Notes under the pieces: generated by a model
Told to the model about the DNA's origin: nothing
The model's database searches: none
The model's input: the letters and a program-made list of their open reading frames with translations, nothing else
From: Linnemannia hyalina
Taxonomy: Eukaryota > Mortierellomycota > Mortierellomycetes > Mortierellales > Mortierellaceae
Assembly (NCBI GenBank): GCA_019671135.1
Contig: JAHRHY010000013.1
Coordinates: forward strand, 868,001 to 932,000
Direction of reading: 5' to 3'
DNA length: 64,000 bases
Program-made: the position numbers and the translations under genes
In this document: piece by piece, positions 22,199 through 32,188 of the stretch
How positions within the stretch are numbered: the stretch's first letter is position 1
Layout of the letters: every line of letters begins with the position of its first letter

Positions 22199-22859
22199 TT
22201 TGAGGGAGGGCTATGTTCAATAATAAGGAAGTCAAGTGAACAAGAAGCAGGAGAAAGTAGGTGTGCCTTTTATTCTTATGTAGAGAATAAATGCCTTGAC
22301 GAATAAAGTTCTTTCCGGGGAGGAGGTGTAGCATTGGCTGAAGTAGAATCTTGTTGAAGAAGGACGGTGCTCTGAGCAAAGTGATCAAGGACAGAAGGAA
22401 AGAAGGAATGTACGGTAGGATAGCCATGTCTATGCACTTCCCCCTCAGCCATATTCGTTCGGGCTGCGAAAAATGAAAGAAATAAAGAGCTCTTATCCCC
22501 GCAGATTTCTCTTTTCTTTATTACTGCGGGAAACGGCTTGGCATCGTAAACCTTTTTCCCAGGCCGTCTTGGCAGTTGGCACACAACCATCCCGAGCACA
22601 TTGGGCGTCCTGCCTAGACAGGTACCTGGAAACTCGCGTGGGCACTGGCTTCGTCTATCTAGCTTTTCATATCTTCTCTCTGCATGCGATAGCGATTCAC
22701 GCTTGTGCAATTAGAGATCGTGCAATTAGCCATTCTGTCGACTTTGCCACCACCTTTAGTTCTCACACGCCGCTTCTCGACCCACAACTCCTCTTCCTTG
22801 TTCACTCACTCATTCATTCACCCCTCACCACCACCACAGCCAATACACATCACGTTCTG

Positions 22860-25124
22860 ATGTCTTCACCTCCTCCGCCATCGGTCACCTTCTTCCAGCT
22901 GCCGGAACTGGCCAGTCTGCTTTCGTCCTTCCTCCGCGCAGGCGACATCTCCAACCTCATGCAGACCAACCGGGCACTCCACACCCTCTTCTACCCCTGC
23001 TTCTGGTACCATCTCGATCTCGTCTCCGAAGAGCAAGTCATTCGACTCATAAAGTCCCCCGACGCCTTCTCCGCCCTCGTCAATAACTTTGACCGTATCC
23101 GCTCTCTCAAGATAACCCTCGTCTTCCTCTGCTTCCACCATGTCGCCGCGCAAGAATACATGGAACAACTGCAGCGCAACAACAACAATGACGCATCGAT
23201 GGCTGAACTCCCCGTTCCTCTGAGGCTGGCCAAACCCGCCTGGCACCCTACCCCGAGCTACAGGTCCCAGATGCTAACGGTCCGACCCCTCCCGCTCTTC
23301 ACGCACTTGAACCGACTGCATGTCAACCTCGAGTTCCTGTATGGTGGGCGATACCTCAGTTTTGCCATCAACATGTACAACACCACCCCTTTGATTCTCA
23401 CAGTCTGCTGGCTCGTTGGTCTCAACCCAGGTCTGTCCGATCTTTGTATTCACGGAGTTGACGTTCCTACTCCTCTCTCTATCCGCGTCTTGGCCCGGAC
23501 AGTCTCCCGGCTCCAGAACCTCAAGCATTTGGAGCTGAAGTGCACCACCACCTCTCGTCCAACGTTTTACGATGTCGCCAAGGTCTTTTTCGCCTTGCCT
23601 CCGTCGATTGTCTCGTTCAAATGGAAGGGCGAGCTCGTTCACTTTGCTCCGATTCCCGATCTCAGTGTGACTCAAAGAGAACCTGACTGGAACGAAGGTA
23701 TCCTTGTCGAACGCCACGAACCCTTGTTGAGCCTGACAGTCCTGGAGCTGCCAGCAGACACCACAGGATACCTTCATTTGCAGCTCAAACACATTTTCAA
23801 CCACTGTCCTATGCTCGAGGTTCTCGAGTTTCCTTTCATCAACCCTGACGAGAACGATTGTTATGACATGGTCGATGTCATCAAGGTGAATTGCCCAAGG
23901 ATTCGACGTGTCTTCGTCAGACAAAGCTACAGAGATGGGCGCGGGCGTTGTGTCCTGGGTGTGGCCGAATCCTTGCCTCGACAGCAGCTAGTAACACTTC
24001 ATTTCACTGGAATTCAGGATGATTCGCCCGGACGACTGGGAGTAACGGTGACAACGCACTCGACGACGCTTCGAAGGATTGTTCTGCGTGAAGCCATCCA
24101 ACTCCAAAGCAATGGCATCCAGGAAATCTTGGCCAGCTGTCGCGCTTTGGAGCACCTTGAGATTTCAGGAATGCGGCATTCGCGATTGGCTATCACCTTG
24201 GCCGACGCGACTCTTGCTCCGTGGGTGTGCTCCAACCTGAAATATCTGGGACTGGCGGTGAACCTTGGAGACTACAACCGTTTGCAGACTGGATGGAATG
24301 AGGAGCTGAGGCGCTGGACCGCATTGGAGACCTTCTACCGCAACCTCGGCACGCTGACCAAACTGGAGATTCTGGATCTCAAGTCTGTCGCTGTCAGAGT
24401 CAATCCGACAGGAAATGAGTTTGACCTCACACCCGAGTCCCGTGTGTTCCCGGGAATGCTCATTCTCGAGGACAAGGCTATCAACAAACATGGATATCTG
24501 ATGATGTTGGAGGGTTTGAAGGAGCTGAGAGAGCTGCGAGGATCTGTCCGTCTGGATGCTACGGATTGGTCCTTGGACTCTTCGGCAACGGTGGGTCAGG
24601 CAGAGGTCGAGTGGATGGCGCACAACTGGAGACATTTACGACTTGCCACATTCCTGCCAGAGAACCACGACAAAGTCCCCGCGATTGATGTCCCTGAACA
24701 TCTGCGGTGGCTCCAAACCCAATTGCCGGATTTGAGGCTCAGTCGTCAGTTTAGGGCTAGGTACCACGCATCGGCTAAGGTTTCCTCCGCAGTTTCAGCG
24801 CCTAATGCTATGGCACCAGCGACATTCACATCAGGGCCTGCTTTTACCACCACAAGCACTTTTACGTCATCACAACCCTCTACGACCCCCATCTCCTCAG
24901 AATTTACCACTGAACAAGTTTTCACAGCAGGACTCACTTCCACAACGTCAGGATTGACAACAAGTTATGCTCACTCTGCCTCACCTACGAGCATGACTTC
25001 CTCCAGCGTCATGTCACCTCCTCCCTTCATAGCTAGCCCTGCATTCACGGCAGCAACGACTATTATCGCGGCCTCACAGTCGTCCTCGGTCACACAACCT
25101 TCCCCTCCTTCTTCGGAGCCGTAA
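22860..25124 (+). CDS. F-box/LRR-like protein with Ser/Thr-rich tail
   Basis: Single exon; the preferred start at 22860 gives 754 residues (MSSPPPPSVTFFQLPELASL). The frame is open upstream to 22473, but that part is promoter-like and lacks family features. The F-box lies at about 11-53 (ELASLLSSFLRAGDIS, QTNRALHTLFYPCFWYHL). The solenoid includes the NPGLSDLCIHGV repeat also found in the gene at 55786. C-terminal blocks: APWVCSNLKYLGLAV, FYRNLGTLTKLEILDLKSV and VGQAEVEWMAHNWRHLR. About 110 additional residues at the end are almost entirely Ser, Thr, Pro and Ala with repeated F-T/T-F dipeptides and no recognised domain. This tail is unique among the nine copies here. The same group contains the gene at 55786 and the relic at 29263. 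Confidence 0.85.
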   Translation: MSSPPPPSVTFFQLPELASLLSSFLRAGDISNLMQTNRALHTLFYPCFWYHLDLVSEEQVIRLIKSPDAFSALVNNFDRIRSLKITLVFLCFHHVAAQEYMEQLQRNNNNDASMAELPVPLRLAKPAWHPTPSYRSQMLTVRPLPLFTHLNRLHVNLEFLYGGRYLSFAINMYNTTPLILTVCWLVGLNPGLSDLCIHGVDVPTPLSIRVLARTVSRLQNLKHLELKCTTTSRPTFYDVAKVFFALPPSIVSFKWKGELVHFAPIPDLSVTQREPDWNEGILVERHEPLLSLTVLELPADTTGYLHLQLKHIFNHCPMLEVLEFPFINPDENDCYDMVDVIKVNCPRIRRVFVRQSYRDGRGRCVLGVAESLPRQQLVTLHFTGIQDDSPGRLGVTVTTHSTTLRRIVLREAIQLQSNGIQEILASCRALEHLEISGMRHSRLAITLADATLAPWVCSNLKYLGLAVNLGDYNRLQTGWNEELRRWTALETFYRNLGTLTKLEILDLKSVAVRVNPTGNEFDLTPESRVFPGMLILEDKAINKHGYLMMLEGLKELRELRGSVRLDATDWSLDSSATVGQAEVEWMAHNWRHLRLATFLPENHDKVPAIDVPEHLRWLQTQLPDLRLSRQFRARYHASAKVSSAVSAPNAMAPATFTSGPAFTTTSTFTSSQPSTTPISSEFTTEQVFTAGLTSTTSGLTTSYAHSASPTSMTSSSVMSPPPFIASPAFTAATTIIAASQSSSVTQPSPPSSEP

Positions 25125-25342
25125 TGCTATTTGTTATTATTTTTTTTTTCTTTTCTTCGTACAGTTTTGCTCACATTAAACATCAAAGTTCAAAAAGCAA
25201 TGTTATGGCCTGTTTTTTATTCATTGTGCTAATTATTGCTCAAGGAGCCACAACTCATGTTGGTCTCTCGCACTCTCCCCTCCCGCAAAGCCCTAAGTTC
25301 TTCAGCCTCCTGCTCCCTATCCTCCGCCGACTCGTCAGCGTC

Positions 25343-27235
25343 CTAATCGCTTTCCTGTTCACCAACCCACCGCCACTCTTGGTCCGTCCGGTCTTCTTTA
25401 GGGAGCCATTCGATCTTGTGGGTTCGTGCCCATGTCAGCGCTTCGGGACCAAAGAACCCGAGTGTCTTCAACACAGACTTGCATTGCACATCGTTCTCCA
25501 TTGAGCGTACGGGGTCTAGACCGCGGAGTGAGGCGAGGTTTGGGAAGTTGATTTCCATCCATTCCAACTCTGGTACACCGATCCGGTGGCAAGTAAAGGT
25601 GACATCCAAGATCCGGAGCTCCTTTAGACCTGCCAAGAGGTGCAAGCCGCTCTCGAGGGAAAACTCAAGGCAGTTCATCTGAAATTGGCTTGTGCCAACC
25701 GTGTCTTCTTCATCCTCCTCGTCCTCATAGTCGTAATCACTGCCCTCGACCTCCTGCTGGAGGGCCAAGTTCGTCATTGCATGTTGTCGATGGCCCAGGT
25801 ACAGTTCTTCAAGACACGACAGGGCTCCAAGCTGACTATAGACCTTCCTCTGGATCTCGTGGCTCTCCTCCTTGGTCGCATTTTCCTCTTCCCCAAAAAG
25901 TTCGAGTGGATCGCCGCTGCCGTCAACAGTGATGTCGGGTCTTGGGATATCCAAAATCTCGAGATGCAAGAGCGTCAACCAGCGGCAGACCCAAGGGCGG
26001 CTGATCATATCCTTGGCTGAGATCGATGGGTAAAATGTGTAGAGATAGTTGTTCGTCCTGTCGTGATCGAACGAGTCGAACTGGCGTAGGTCCTGGCAGC
26101 TGGTAAGGACGGCCTGCATTCCCTTGCTTCCGAACTGTGAAGCGCCGCCGACGTTGAGGCGGACTAAATCCGTTGTGCAGACTCGGGCGATCGCCTGGGC
26201 AGTCTGGGTCAATTCGAGGGCAAAGCGGCAGTGGAGAGTGATGGTATGCCAGACCGGTCGAAACTGACCTGTCTCCTTGACGATGTTGGCGACCGTCGTC
26301 GAGATCACCTGGTCCTCGTTGTATTTTGGACGATTGCTGTTGGCGAAGAGAGGTTGAGGCCAGACACCCTTGACCTGTCCCAGAGCATCCCCGACATCGC
26401 CACCGTCGGTCACCCAACCAATGATCCCATCCGAGAGTTGTGGCCTCGCACTATCTAGAATCTGAAGCGACGTGCAACCGGGGAGGAACGTCTTCAACAC
26501 ATCCCACTCCAACTCTGACCCGTCCTGAAGACCCACCAATGTAAAAATCCTAAGCTTCGGATGCTTCTTGCACGTCGTCGGGATTTCCCCCGCGATCGAA
26601 AGTGGGCCTCCATGTCGCAACGGGTCGTGGCTGAGCTGTAACCCGTCGATGAAGAGTGCCAGGATAAGGGTCTCCAGTTCCGCCGAGCACTGATCCAGAA
26701 ACACCTTGGCGAGTTCAACAGTCCCCTGCGGGATTTTCTCATACTCTGTCACATTGAAAAGACTCAACGACCGCAGGGCCACCTGGTACCTCACGATCGT
26801 CATCAGGATCCTGACCGGGTAAATAGGCGCTCTGCGGATATTTAAATGCAGCAGCCCCGGATTCCTCTCCAAAATCCTCACAATCGCTAGATCCTCCTCC
26901 TGAGTCAACGTCTCTGCCCGAGCGTCTGTCAAGATATCGAGAGTGCGCAGTTGTAAAGTGGGCACCTCGTCCTTGTCTGCAAATGGGACGAGGGTAAGAG
27001 GGTAGCGGGTTTGAATGGTTTTGATAAATCGAGCATTGCGAGAGAGAGCATTGAGGAACTTTGCGGTCATGATTCGACTTCGTTGGAGAGGGGTGATGAT
27101 GCGAAGGTGGTTGTAGAGGAAAGGGGTCCAGGTTTTGTTGCAGGCCTTATTGAGGAGGGTGATTCTGCCCAGACTCTGGTGTCCGAGTCGGGTGGCCAGG
27201 AGTGTGCAAATCTCTGGCGGGAGGTCTGAATCCAT
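25343..27235 (-). CDS. F-box/LRR-like protein, IPRPD subfamily
   Basis: Single exon, 630 residues. The F-box sits at residues 5-45 (LPPEICTLLATRLGHQSLGR, LLNKACNKTW), followed by a TPLQRSRI motif shared with the downstream neighbour. C-terminal blocks: PWVCRWLTLLHLEILDIPRPD, VYSQLGALSCLEELYLGHR, an acidic insertion (DYEDEEDEEDT), then CHRIGVPELEWMEINFPNLA. The gene at 27373-29103 lies in the same orientation with matching blocks and only about 140 bp between, so these two are probably a tandem duplication that has since diverged. Convergent with the plus-strand F-box gene ending at 25124, with about 220 bp between the stop codons. Role inferred as SCF substrate receptor. Confidence 0.87.
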   Translation of the reverse strand: MDSDLPPEICTLLATRLGHQSLGRITLLNKACNKTWTPFLYNHLRIITPLQRSRIMTAKFLNALSRNARFIKTIQTRYPLTLVPFADKDEVPTLQLRTLDILTDARAETLTQEEDLAIVRILERNPGLLHLNIRRAPIYPVRILMTIVRYQVALRSLSLFNVTEYEKIPQGTVELAKVFLDQCSAELETLILALFIDGLQLSHDPLRHGGPLSIAGEIPTTCKKHPKLRIFTLVGLQDGSELEWDVLKTFLPGCTSLQILDSARPQLSDGIIGWVTDGGDVGDALGQVKGVWPQPLFANSNRPKYNEDQVISTTVANIVKETGQFRPVWHTITLHCRFALELTQTAQAIARVCTTDLVRLNVGGASQFGSKGMQAVLTSCQDLRQFDSFDHDRTNNYLYTFYPSISAKDMISRPWVCRWLTLLHLEILDIPRPDITVDGSGDPLELFGEEENATKEESHEIQRKVYSQLGALSCLEELYLGHRQHAMTNLALQQEVEGSDYDYEDEEDEEDTVGTSQFQMNCLEFSLESGLHLLAGLKELRILDVTFTCHRIGVPELEWMEINFPNLASLRGLDPVRSMENDVQCKSVLKTLGFFGPEALTWARTHKIEWLPKEDRTDQEWRWVGEQESD

Positions 27236-27372
27236 TGTGAATGCTTTTGTGAGCTGTTGTAGTTGTTAGAGGGAAAGAAAGGAAGGTTTACCTTGGGTCT
27301 GTGGGAACTTTTATGAAGGAGCAAAAAAGGAACTTTTTAAGTCGTAGTAACTGCCTTGCAACCTAGCCACTC

Positions 27373-29103
27373 TCACGAAACCCAAGATGTAGCCTGCGAA
27401 GAGAGCCATTGGCGGACTCCAGGCTCAGGGTGATACTCCCGGGTCGGACGAAGAATTAGCGGCAGATAACAAACCTCAGGATCAACACCCTTCAACAGCT
27501 CCAGTCGAGGGAAATGCACCATCATCCACTGCAGCTCAGGGACACCAATCCTATGCTCCATCCCCACAACCCTCAAATACCTCAGCTTCGATAGTCCACC
27601 CAATAACTCCAGCCCACTCGCCAACGACATCTCTAAACAATTCAACTGAAACTGGGGGTCGTATATCGTTCCATCAACATCATCCACAAGTTCCTCCCTT
27701 GACCCATTCTCGATATCCAGCCCCAAGGCTAGAAACTCGAGACACGTCAATGCCCCGAGTTGCCGATAGACCTTCCGCTGCATCGCACGACTCGCTTCTA
27801 AAGTCCCCTCCGCTGCTCTCTCACCCCGAGAACGGAAACGCCCTTTCCTGTCAATGAGAATATCCGGTCGAGGGATGTTGATAATCTGAACCGACAGCTT
27901 GGTCAACCAGCGACAACCCCAAGGCGACGATATCACATACGTAGCGCTCATCCTAGGTAAATGAACCACGTTAAAGACCCGCAAGTCCGTCGCGGAGCAA
28001 AGAATAGAATGAAGGTCTCGACTCATCAGCTGCCATCCCTGCGGAATGTGAAGATGTACCAATCCATGCGCACAGTTGTTGACAATGGCTTTGACAGTCT
28101 CGTCAAGACCTCCACCTCCATATACGACGCCTTCGATCCCTATCGTGCGCCACTGCTGCTGAACACCGTCCTGCGAGTTGTTAATGGCCGATATCAAACT
28201 AGCAATGGTACGGTCGTCAGAGATCGTAGCGGGCACAGAACGTTCCATGTATCGCACACCAGTGATCTTCTGAAGGGCCAGGTGGAATGGCGAACTGTGT
28301 TGGAAAGGAGTATTGACCAGCCTGCTTTGGAACTCTGGGTGAATGACGGCCTCGAGTCCAGGAGAGCCCTCAACAAACGAAGCAAGAACAGAGTTCGAAT
28401 TGACTCTCGCCGAGAGAAATCTAAGCGCCGGATGTGTTTTCGTCTTCAGTGAATCCTGCGCCTCGTCACCATCATCGCCGCCGTGGTAACCAATTCCGAC
28501 TTCGTCGTAAGAAAGAGTCTCCCACGCCAGCACAAGTTGTTCCAGATCCGCTGAGCAAGTATCCAGAAACCGAACAGCCGCGTCCCTGAGCACAAGCGGA
28601 GGACTGAGACCCAGGACGTCAAAGATGCTGAGCGTGCGCAGGTTGGGTAGATATTTGGCGATGGTTGACAGATAAGCTTCTGCGTTCTCCGAGACCCTCC
28701 TGATAGTTAAATGAAGCAGTTGAGGGTTCTTCTTGAGAAATGCAAGCAGGAGGTCGTCTTCTTCCGAGGTGAGGCTGTGAAGAGCTCGAAAAGCTAGGAC
28801 TTCTAGCCCGACGAGCGAGAGTCCTGAAGTGTTGTCGAGTCGCATCAACGGTTGAAGGATTTCAAGATGCCGTGTCATCAGGTACTTGATATGGGGCGCA
28901 TGTCGAGTAATGCGATCCTTGGATACGAAAAGGCTCAGAAACCGTTGGCGTTGTAAGGGTGTTGACAGACGAACAGTGTGGTAGAGTAGAGGGTTGCAGT
29001 TCGAGTACCAAGCTTTGCTGAGCAGGACGGCACGGGAGAGGTCTTGGTGTTTGAGATTCTGTGCGACCATGATCTGGATCTCTGGAGGGAGTGTTGGGCT
29101 CAT
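27373..29103 (-). CDS. F-box/LRR-like protein, IPRPD subfamily
   Basis: Single exon, 576 residues, start ATG at 29103 (MSPTLPPEIQIMVAQNLKHQ). F-box residues about 4-45, with LLSKAWYSNCNPLLYHTVRL, then the TPLQRQRF motif also found in the neighbour at 25343. C-terminal blocks: PWGCRWLTKLSVQIINIPRPD, VYRQLGALTCLEFLALG and EHRIGVPELQWMMVHFPRLE. Upstream of the start is a TTTTGTTGTTGTTGAG leader, and about 160 bp away on the plus strand begins the decayed F-box copy at 29263, so a divergent pair once existed here. Probable SCF substrate receptor, target unknown. Confidence 0.87.
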   Translation of the reverse strand: MSPTLPPEIQIMVAQNLKHQDLSRAVLLSKAWYSNCNPLLYHTVRLSTPLQRQRFLSLFVSKDRITRHAPHIKYLMTRHLEILQPLMRLDNTSGLSLVGLEVLAFRALHSLTSEEDDLLLAFLKKNPQLLHLTIRRVSENAEAYLSTIAKYLPNLRTLSIFDVLGLSPPLVLRDAAVRFLDTCSADLEQLVLAWETLSYDEVGIGYHGGDDGDEAQDSLKTKTHPALRFLSARVNSNSVLASFVEGSPGLEAVIHPEFQSRLVNTPFQHSSPFHLALQKITGVRYMERSVPATISDDRTIASLISAINNSQDGVQQQWRTIGIEGVVYGGGGLDETVKAIVNNCAHGLVHLHIPQGWQLMSRDLHSILCSATDLRVFNVVHLPRMSATYVISSPWGCRWLTKLSVQIINIPRPDILIDRKGRFRSRGERAAEGTLEASRAMQRKVYRQLGALTCLEFLALGLDIENGSREELVDDVDGTIYDPQFQLNCLEMSLASGLELLGGLSKLRYLRVVGMEHRIGVPELQWMMVHFPRLELLKGVDPEVCYLPLILRPTREYHPEPGVRQWLSSQATSWVS

Positions 29104-29262
29104 GGTGGTTTTGTTGTTGTTGAGTGTTTGAATGTGAGGAAGGGATCGAAAGGTGGGGGTGCATGGTTGTGAGTGAACATGAATAAACCCTTAACAGGGT
29201 CCTCGCTCTCTTTTTCTCACAGGCGCTGTTTTGAGTAAACAGGACCAACCACATGATCAACC

Positions 29263-30060
29263 ATGGAGTCACTAGAGGACAGACTCTTCCAAACGACAGA
29301 AATCATCACCCTCCTCGCCAAACACTGCGACACCCAAACTCTCGCTCAACTCTGCCAAATGACCCGCCTCATCTAATGTCTCATCATCCTTGTCCTCTGG
29401 TGCAACATCGACCCTCCGCCAAAAAGGAACAAAATCTCGCCAACCAGTTCCTTCGTTACAAGGGAGGACCGCCTTTGTCCGCTCCAGCGGTGGTGAGCAT
29501 CATGTCTGTGAGCGGCTTGCGACGGCGCTGTTGGTGCAAAGGGCTATTTTTGCGCAGGGAGGTGTGTTTTGTTTTGCGCACATTAGTTGGGTAATTGAGC
29601 TCAACCCGTAACTTTCCCACTGGAGATGCTGTATCGCCAGAATGGATCTCTGACGCGACTGGAAGTCTTGGCCATCGCCCCAGTAGAAAGCTCCGTCAAA
29701 ACGGCATATCCCCAACTGATGACTCTGGGAGACGGTGCCAACAACCGCAAGGCGTACCTGAGGTTGAGAGAACTCAAGAGCCTGTGAGAGGTGGATGGGA
29801 TGGTTAGGGTTCGCTACTCTGAGATCAACGATACATTCACGAAGGCCGAGGCATGATGGGTGGCATGGAACTGGACCAAACTGGAACGGACAGGGTTCTT
29901 GGAGTACAAACCCTAAAAGCCTAAGCGTGTCAGTGGACCGGGAGCCGAGGCTTCGAATCTGTTGACGAAGCTGAAACCGATGATCGATCTCCGAACTCGC
30001 AATACGAGGACAAATGATGATTGCGGTGGATGCTGTGCCTGGCCCGGACGAGTATAGTTT
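29263..30060 (+). pseudogene. Decayed F-box/LRR gene with large internal deletion
   Basis: Family order is preserved but broken. The N-terminal F-box is readable (ATG at 29263; QTLAQLCQMTRLI, then a TAA where a tyrosine is expected, then CLIILVLWCNIDP). A middle fragment HISWVIELNP at about 29578-29609 matches CWLIQLNPG of the gene at 55786. It is followed almost at once by the C-terminal blocks (LEMLYRQNGSLTRLEVLAIA, then RKAYLRLRELKSL, TGA, EVDG), so most of the solenoid between these blocks is missing. Further stops interrupt the frame (TGA in KAEA*WVAWNW, TAA at 29914-29916), after which homology continues (KPKRVSGPGAEASNLL against MPKRVKGPG). The closest relative in the window is the gene at 55786-57897. 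Confidence 0.82.
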
Positions 30061-30234
30061 CTGGAGATGGAGTACTGAAACTCATCCGCCGAGGAAACCT
30101 TTCAATCGAGAAAAGAGTTATGATGGTGCGGATCAAATTATATCGCGTTTTCTCGTTTTCTCCATGAAACGAGTGTTTTACTAGCAAAAAAGAGCGAGTA
30201 AAAAAAAGGGAAGATGAGACACAGTCAGAATAAC

Positions 30235-30650
30235 TTATCCACACAACTTCAGCTCTGGCCTCTTTTCGTGCAACCACTCCAAACGCTTCGGTATCCGAAA
30301 CCCCGCAAGCTTCATATACCCCTCTGGCACGAGGTCGATCGTCTCCAACGCAGGCCAATGACTCACAATCCACTCTACCTCCAATTGTCCAACGTCGCAA
30401 TCTGCTCTTCAGTTCCCAATCAAAAGCTCCCATGCAGAACCCTCAACTTCATAAAAAAAAACCGCCCAGCAAAGACAGGAATCATTGCCTTCCCTTCTCC
30501 TTGATAGTAATCCAGTCATAAGCGAAGGGAGTACGCTGGAGTGCTTAAATTCCTTGGGATAGGACGAAAAGCTCATGTTGTAGGCTATGCAATAAAAATT
30601 TCCAACTCCTTCAACTTGCCCAACTGGGTGTTGAAGGATCGTAGCTTTTG
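30235..30650 (-). pseudogene. C-terminal relic of a second F-box/LRR gene
   Basis: On the minus strand an open stretch ending in TAA at 30235 reads GQLEVEWIVSHWPALETIDL and then PKRLEWLHEKRPELKL, matching the terminal block of the F-box gene at 22860 (VEWMAHNW, LRWLQTQLPDLRL). Upstream on the same strand, around 30600-30650, is a fragment NTQLGKLKELEIFIA resembling the QLGxLxxLE block, but stops and frame changes lie between. No N-terminal half was found. Interpretation: remnant of another family member, head-on to the relic at 29263. Confidence 0.7.
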
Positions 30651-30660
30651 CCAATGCTTC

Positions 30661-31341
30661 TTAGGTGGCTGACCGATATTGCCGTAATGCTTTAGTACAG
30701 TCAGGACAAGGGAGGATGAAGAGAAATGCAACCTGTACTGCTTGTCACTGGAGGAAAAGAGGAGGGAAAGGACAAAATTGTTTGCTTATGTAGTGTAACT
30801 CTTACTTTCCTCACTCAACGGTAAACAAAAGAGGGTACATAAGAGAAGTAGAGGTTGGGAATGTGAGGGCATAAAAACCTAGAGCGCTCAAATCAAGTTG
30901 AGGTGAGAAGGCAGCTTTGCAATGCCGTGATATGGCCTCACCTTTGTCACAGTGTACCATTGTTCTGTGTGGACAGACAGACACCCTTTTCGCTTGGAAT
31001 AAAAGAGAGACCGTTTGTCCGTTCTATTCGACTTTATCTCTCTTTGTTACTGTATCACGTAGAACTAGGCCAGCTCTTGAGATGACGATCAAAAATTTCG
31101 CGAGCCTTTGACACGTCTCGCCACTGATCAAATCAACAACTCTCTGCTCTCCCCGCATGATCATCGCATTATCAATAAAAAGTATTTAAGCAACCCACTT
31201 CCCGCACAACTCCCGTATTCATCTCAACAAAAAACATATTCTCACTTTACTCGACTAATACAAACAGTCTTCTTCATTACTCACATACACACAACAACTC
31301 CTCTTCTCTCAGCTACACCCACAGGAAGACAACAGCCCAAA
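30661..31341. other. Gene-free stretch ahead of the pirin relic
   Basis: No gene seen. There is a weak inverted repeat (AGGTGAG at 30901, CTCACCT at 30937) and a TATTTAA sequence near 31185 that could have served the pirin copy that follows. Confidence 0.5.
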
Positions 31342-31628
31342 ATGACTGCCGCCACTACCACAATCTCTAGATCCATCACAAAGTCCGTCCTCTCCAGAGA
31401 ATAATCCAAGGGTGTCGGTGCCCGTGTTCGTCGATCCATCGGACGTCCCGAACTCCGTAACCATGACCCCTTCCTCATGCTCGACGAGTTCTCGGTCGAT
31501 AGGAATGGTGGCTTCCCCGACCACCCCCACCGCGGATTTGAGGCTCTGACCTGCATGCTCGAGGGTCAGTTCCAGCACGAGGATTTTACAGGACACAGGG
31601 GAACCATCGGACCTGGAGAATTGCAAGA
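31342..31628 (+). pseudogene. Truncated pirin gene
   Basis: The ATG at 31342 opens a frame that is unmistakably the N-terminal cupin half of pirin: GVGARVRRSIGRPELR, DPFLMLDEFSV, GGFPDHPHRGFEALT, QFQHEDFTGHRGTIGPGELQ. The HPHRGFE and H-E-D-F parts carry the metal-binding His residues of the family. Two lesions kill it: an in-frame TAA at 31402-31404, where a glutamine codon would fit, and abrupt loss of homology after the GPGELQ block at about 31627. The rest of pirin (about two thirds) is absent. Intact pirins are about 290-residue nuclear iron-binding proteins. It lies beside an orphan exon of an unrelated membrane protein. Confidence 0.88.
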
Positions 31629-31684
31629 AAGCGAACCGCTATTCAAACGCCACAGACATCAAACAAGAAAGGGAGTGGAATTAC

Positions 31685-31846
31685 CATGGCCATAGATGAG
31701 AAACACAGCGTCGAGGAGGGTCGGGACAACAATGAGTCCATCGACAAACACGATGATACAAGCGATGAGATTTAGCAGCAGCTTGGCCTTGTCCAAGTTA
31801 GTACGGAGGTATATGGGCCATAGAGCGGGACGCGTCGTCTTGACCG
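31685..31846 (-). pseudogene. Orphan exon of a membrane protein
   Basis: A 162-bp minus-strand open stretch with a good acceptor (CAATCAG before CGGTCAAG) and donor (CCATG|GTAATT) encodes KTTRPALWPIYLRT, then a hydrophobic helix pair (LLLNLIACIIVFVDGLIVVP and TLLDAVFLIYGHG). A further acceptor-like site occurs at 31639-31640 (GAATAG before CGGTTCGC), but the sequence runs into the reversed pirin relic within about 10 bp. No other exons were found on either side. I read it as a stranded piece of a multi-exon membrane protein gene joined tail-to-tail with the pirin fragment. Confidence 0.5.
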
Positions 31847-32188
31847 CTGATTGAACTCGGTGAAAGTGATAAACTTTTGTTCAATAACCAACGAAAGCTC
31901 TCGAACGCGACACAGAAGGGGACTGAATGAATATGCACTTATTGTATGATGTCGCTCTTCTACAAAGAGAGTAAAACTTCCTCGCTTGTTTTTGGGACCT
32001 GTTGTTTCTTATGTAATGCGCCATGGTAGACCTTTACGACCGGTAACATTACGCCCAAGGTATCCCCTTCGCTTCGCGCTTCTCTATCGTCCGTCATAAT
32101 CCCCGCTTTCCTCAATCACAAATTATTACCAAAAAAAAAAAAAAAAAAACAACAACAACCACAAACACACCTTCGTCCCTCTTCCAAG

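Noticed and set aside
23274..23924. 216-codon antisense ORF
   Set aside because: Fully antisense within the F-box gene at 22860, with no family features of its own.
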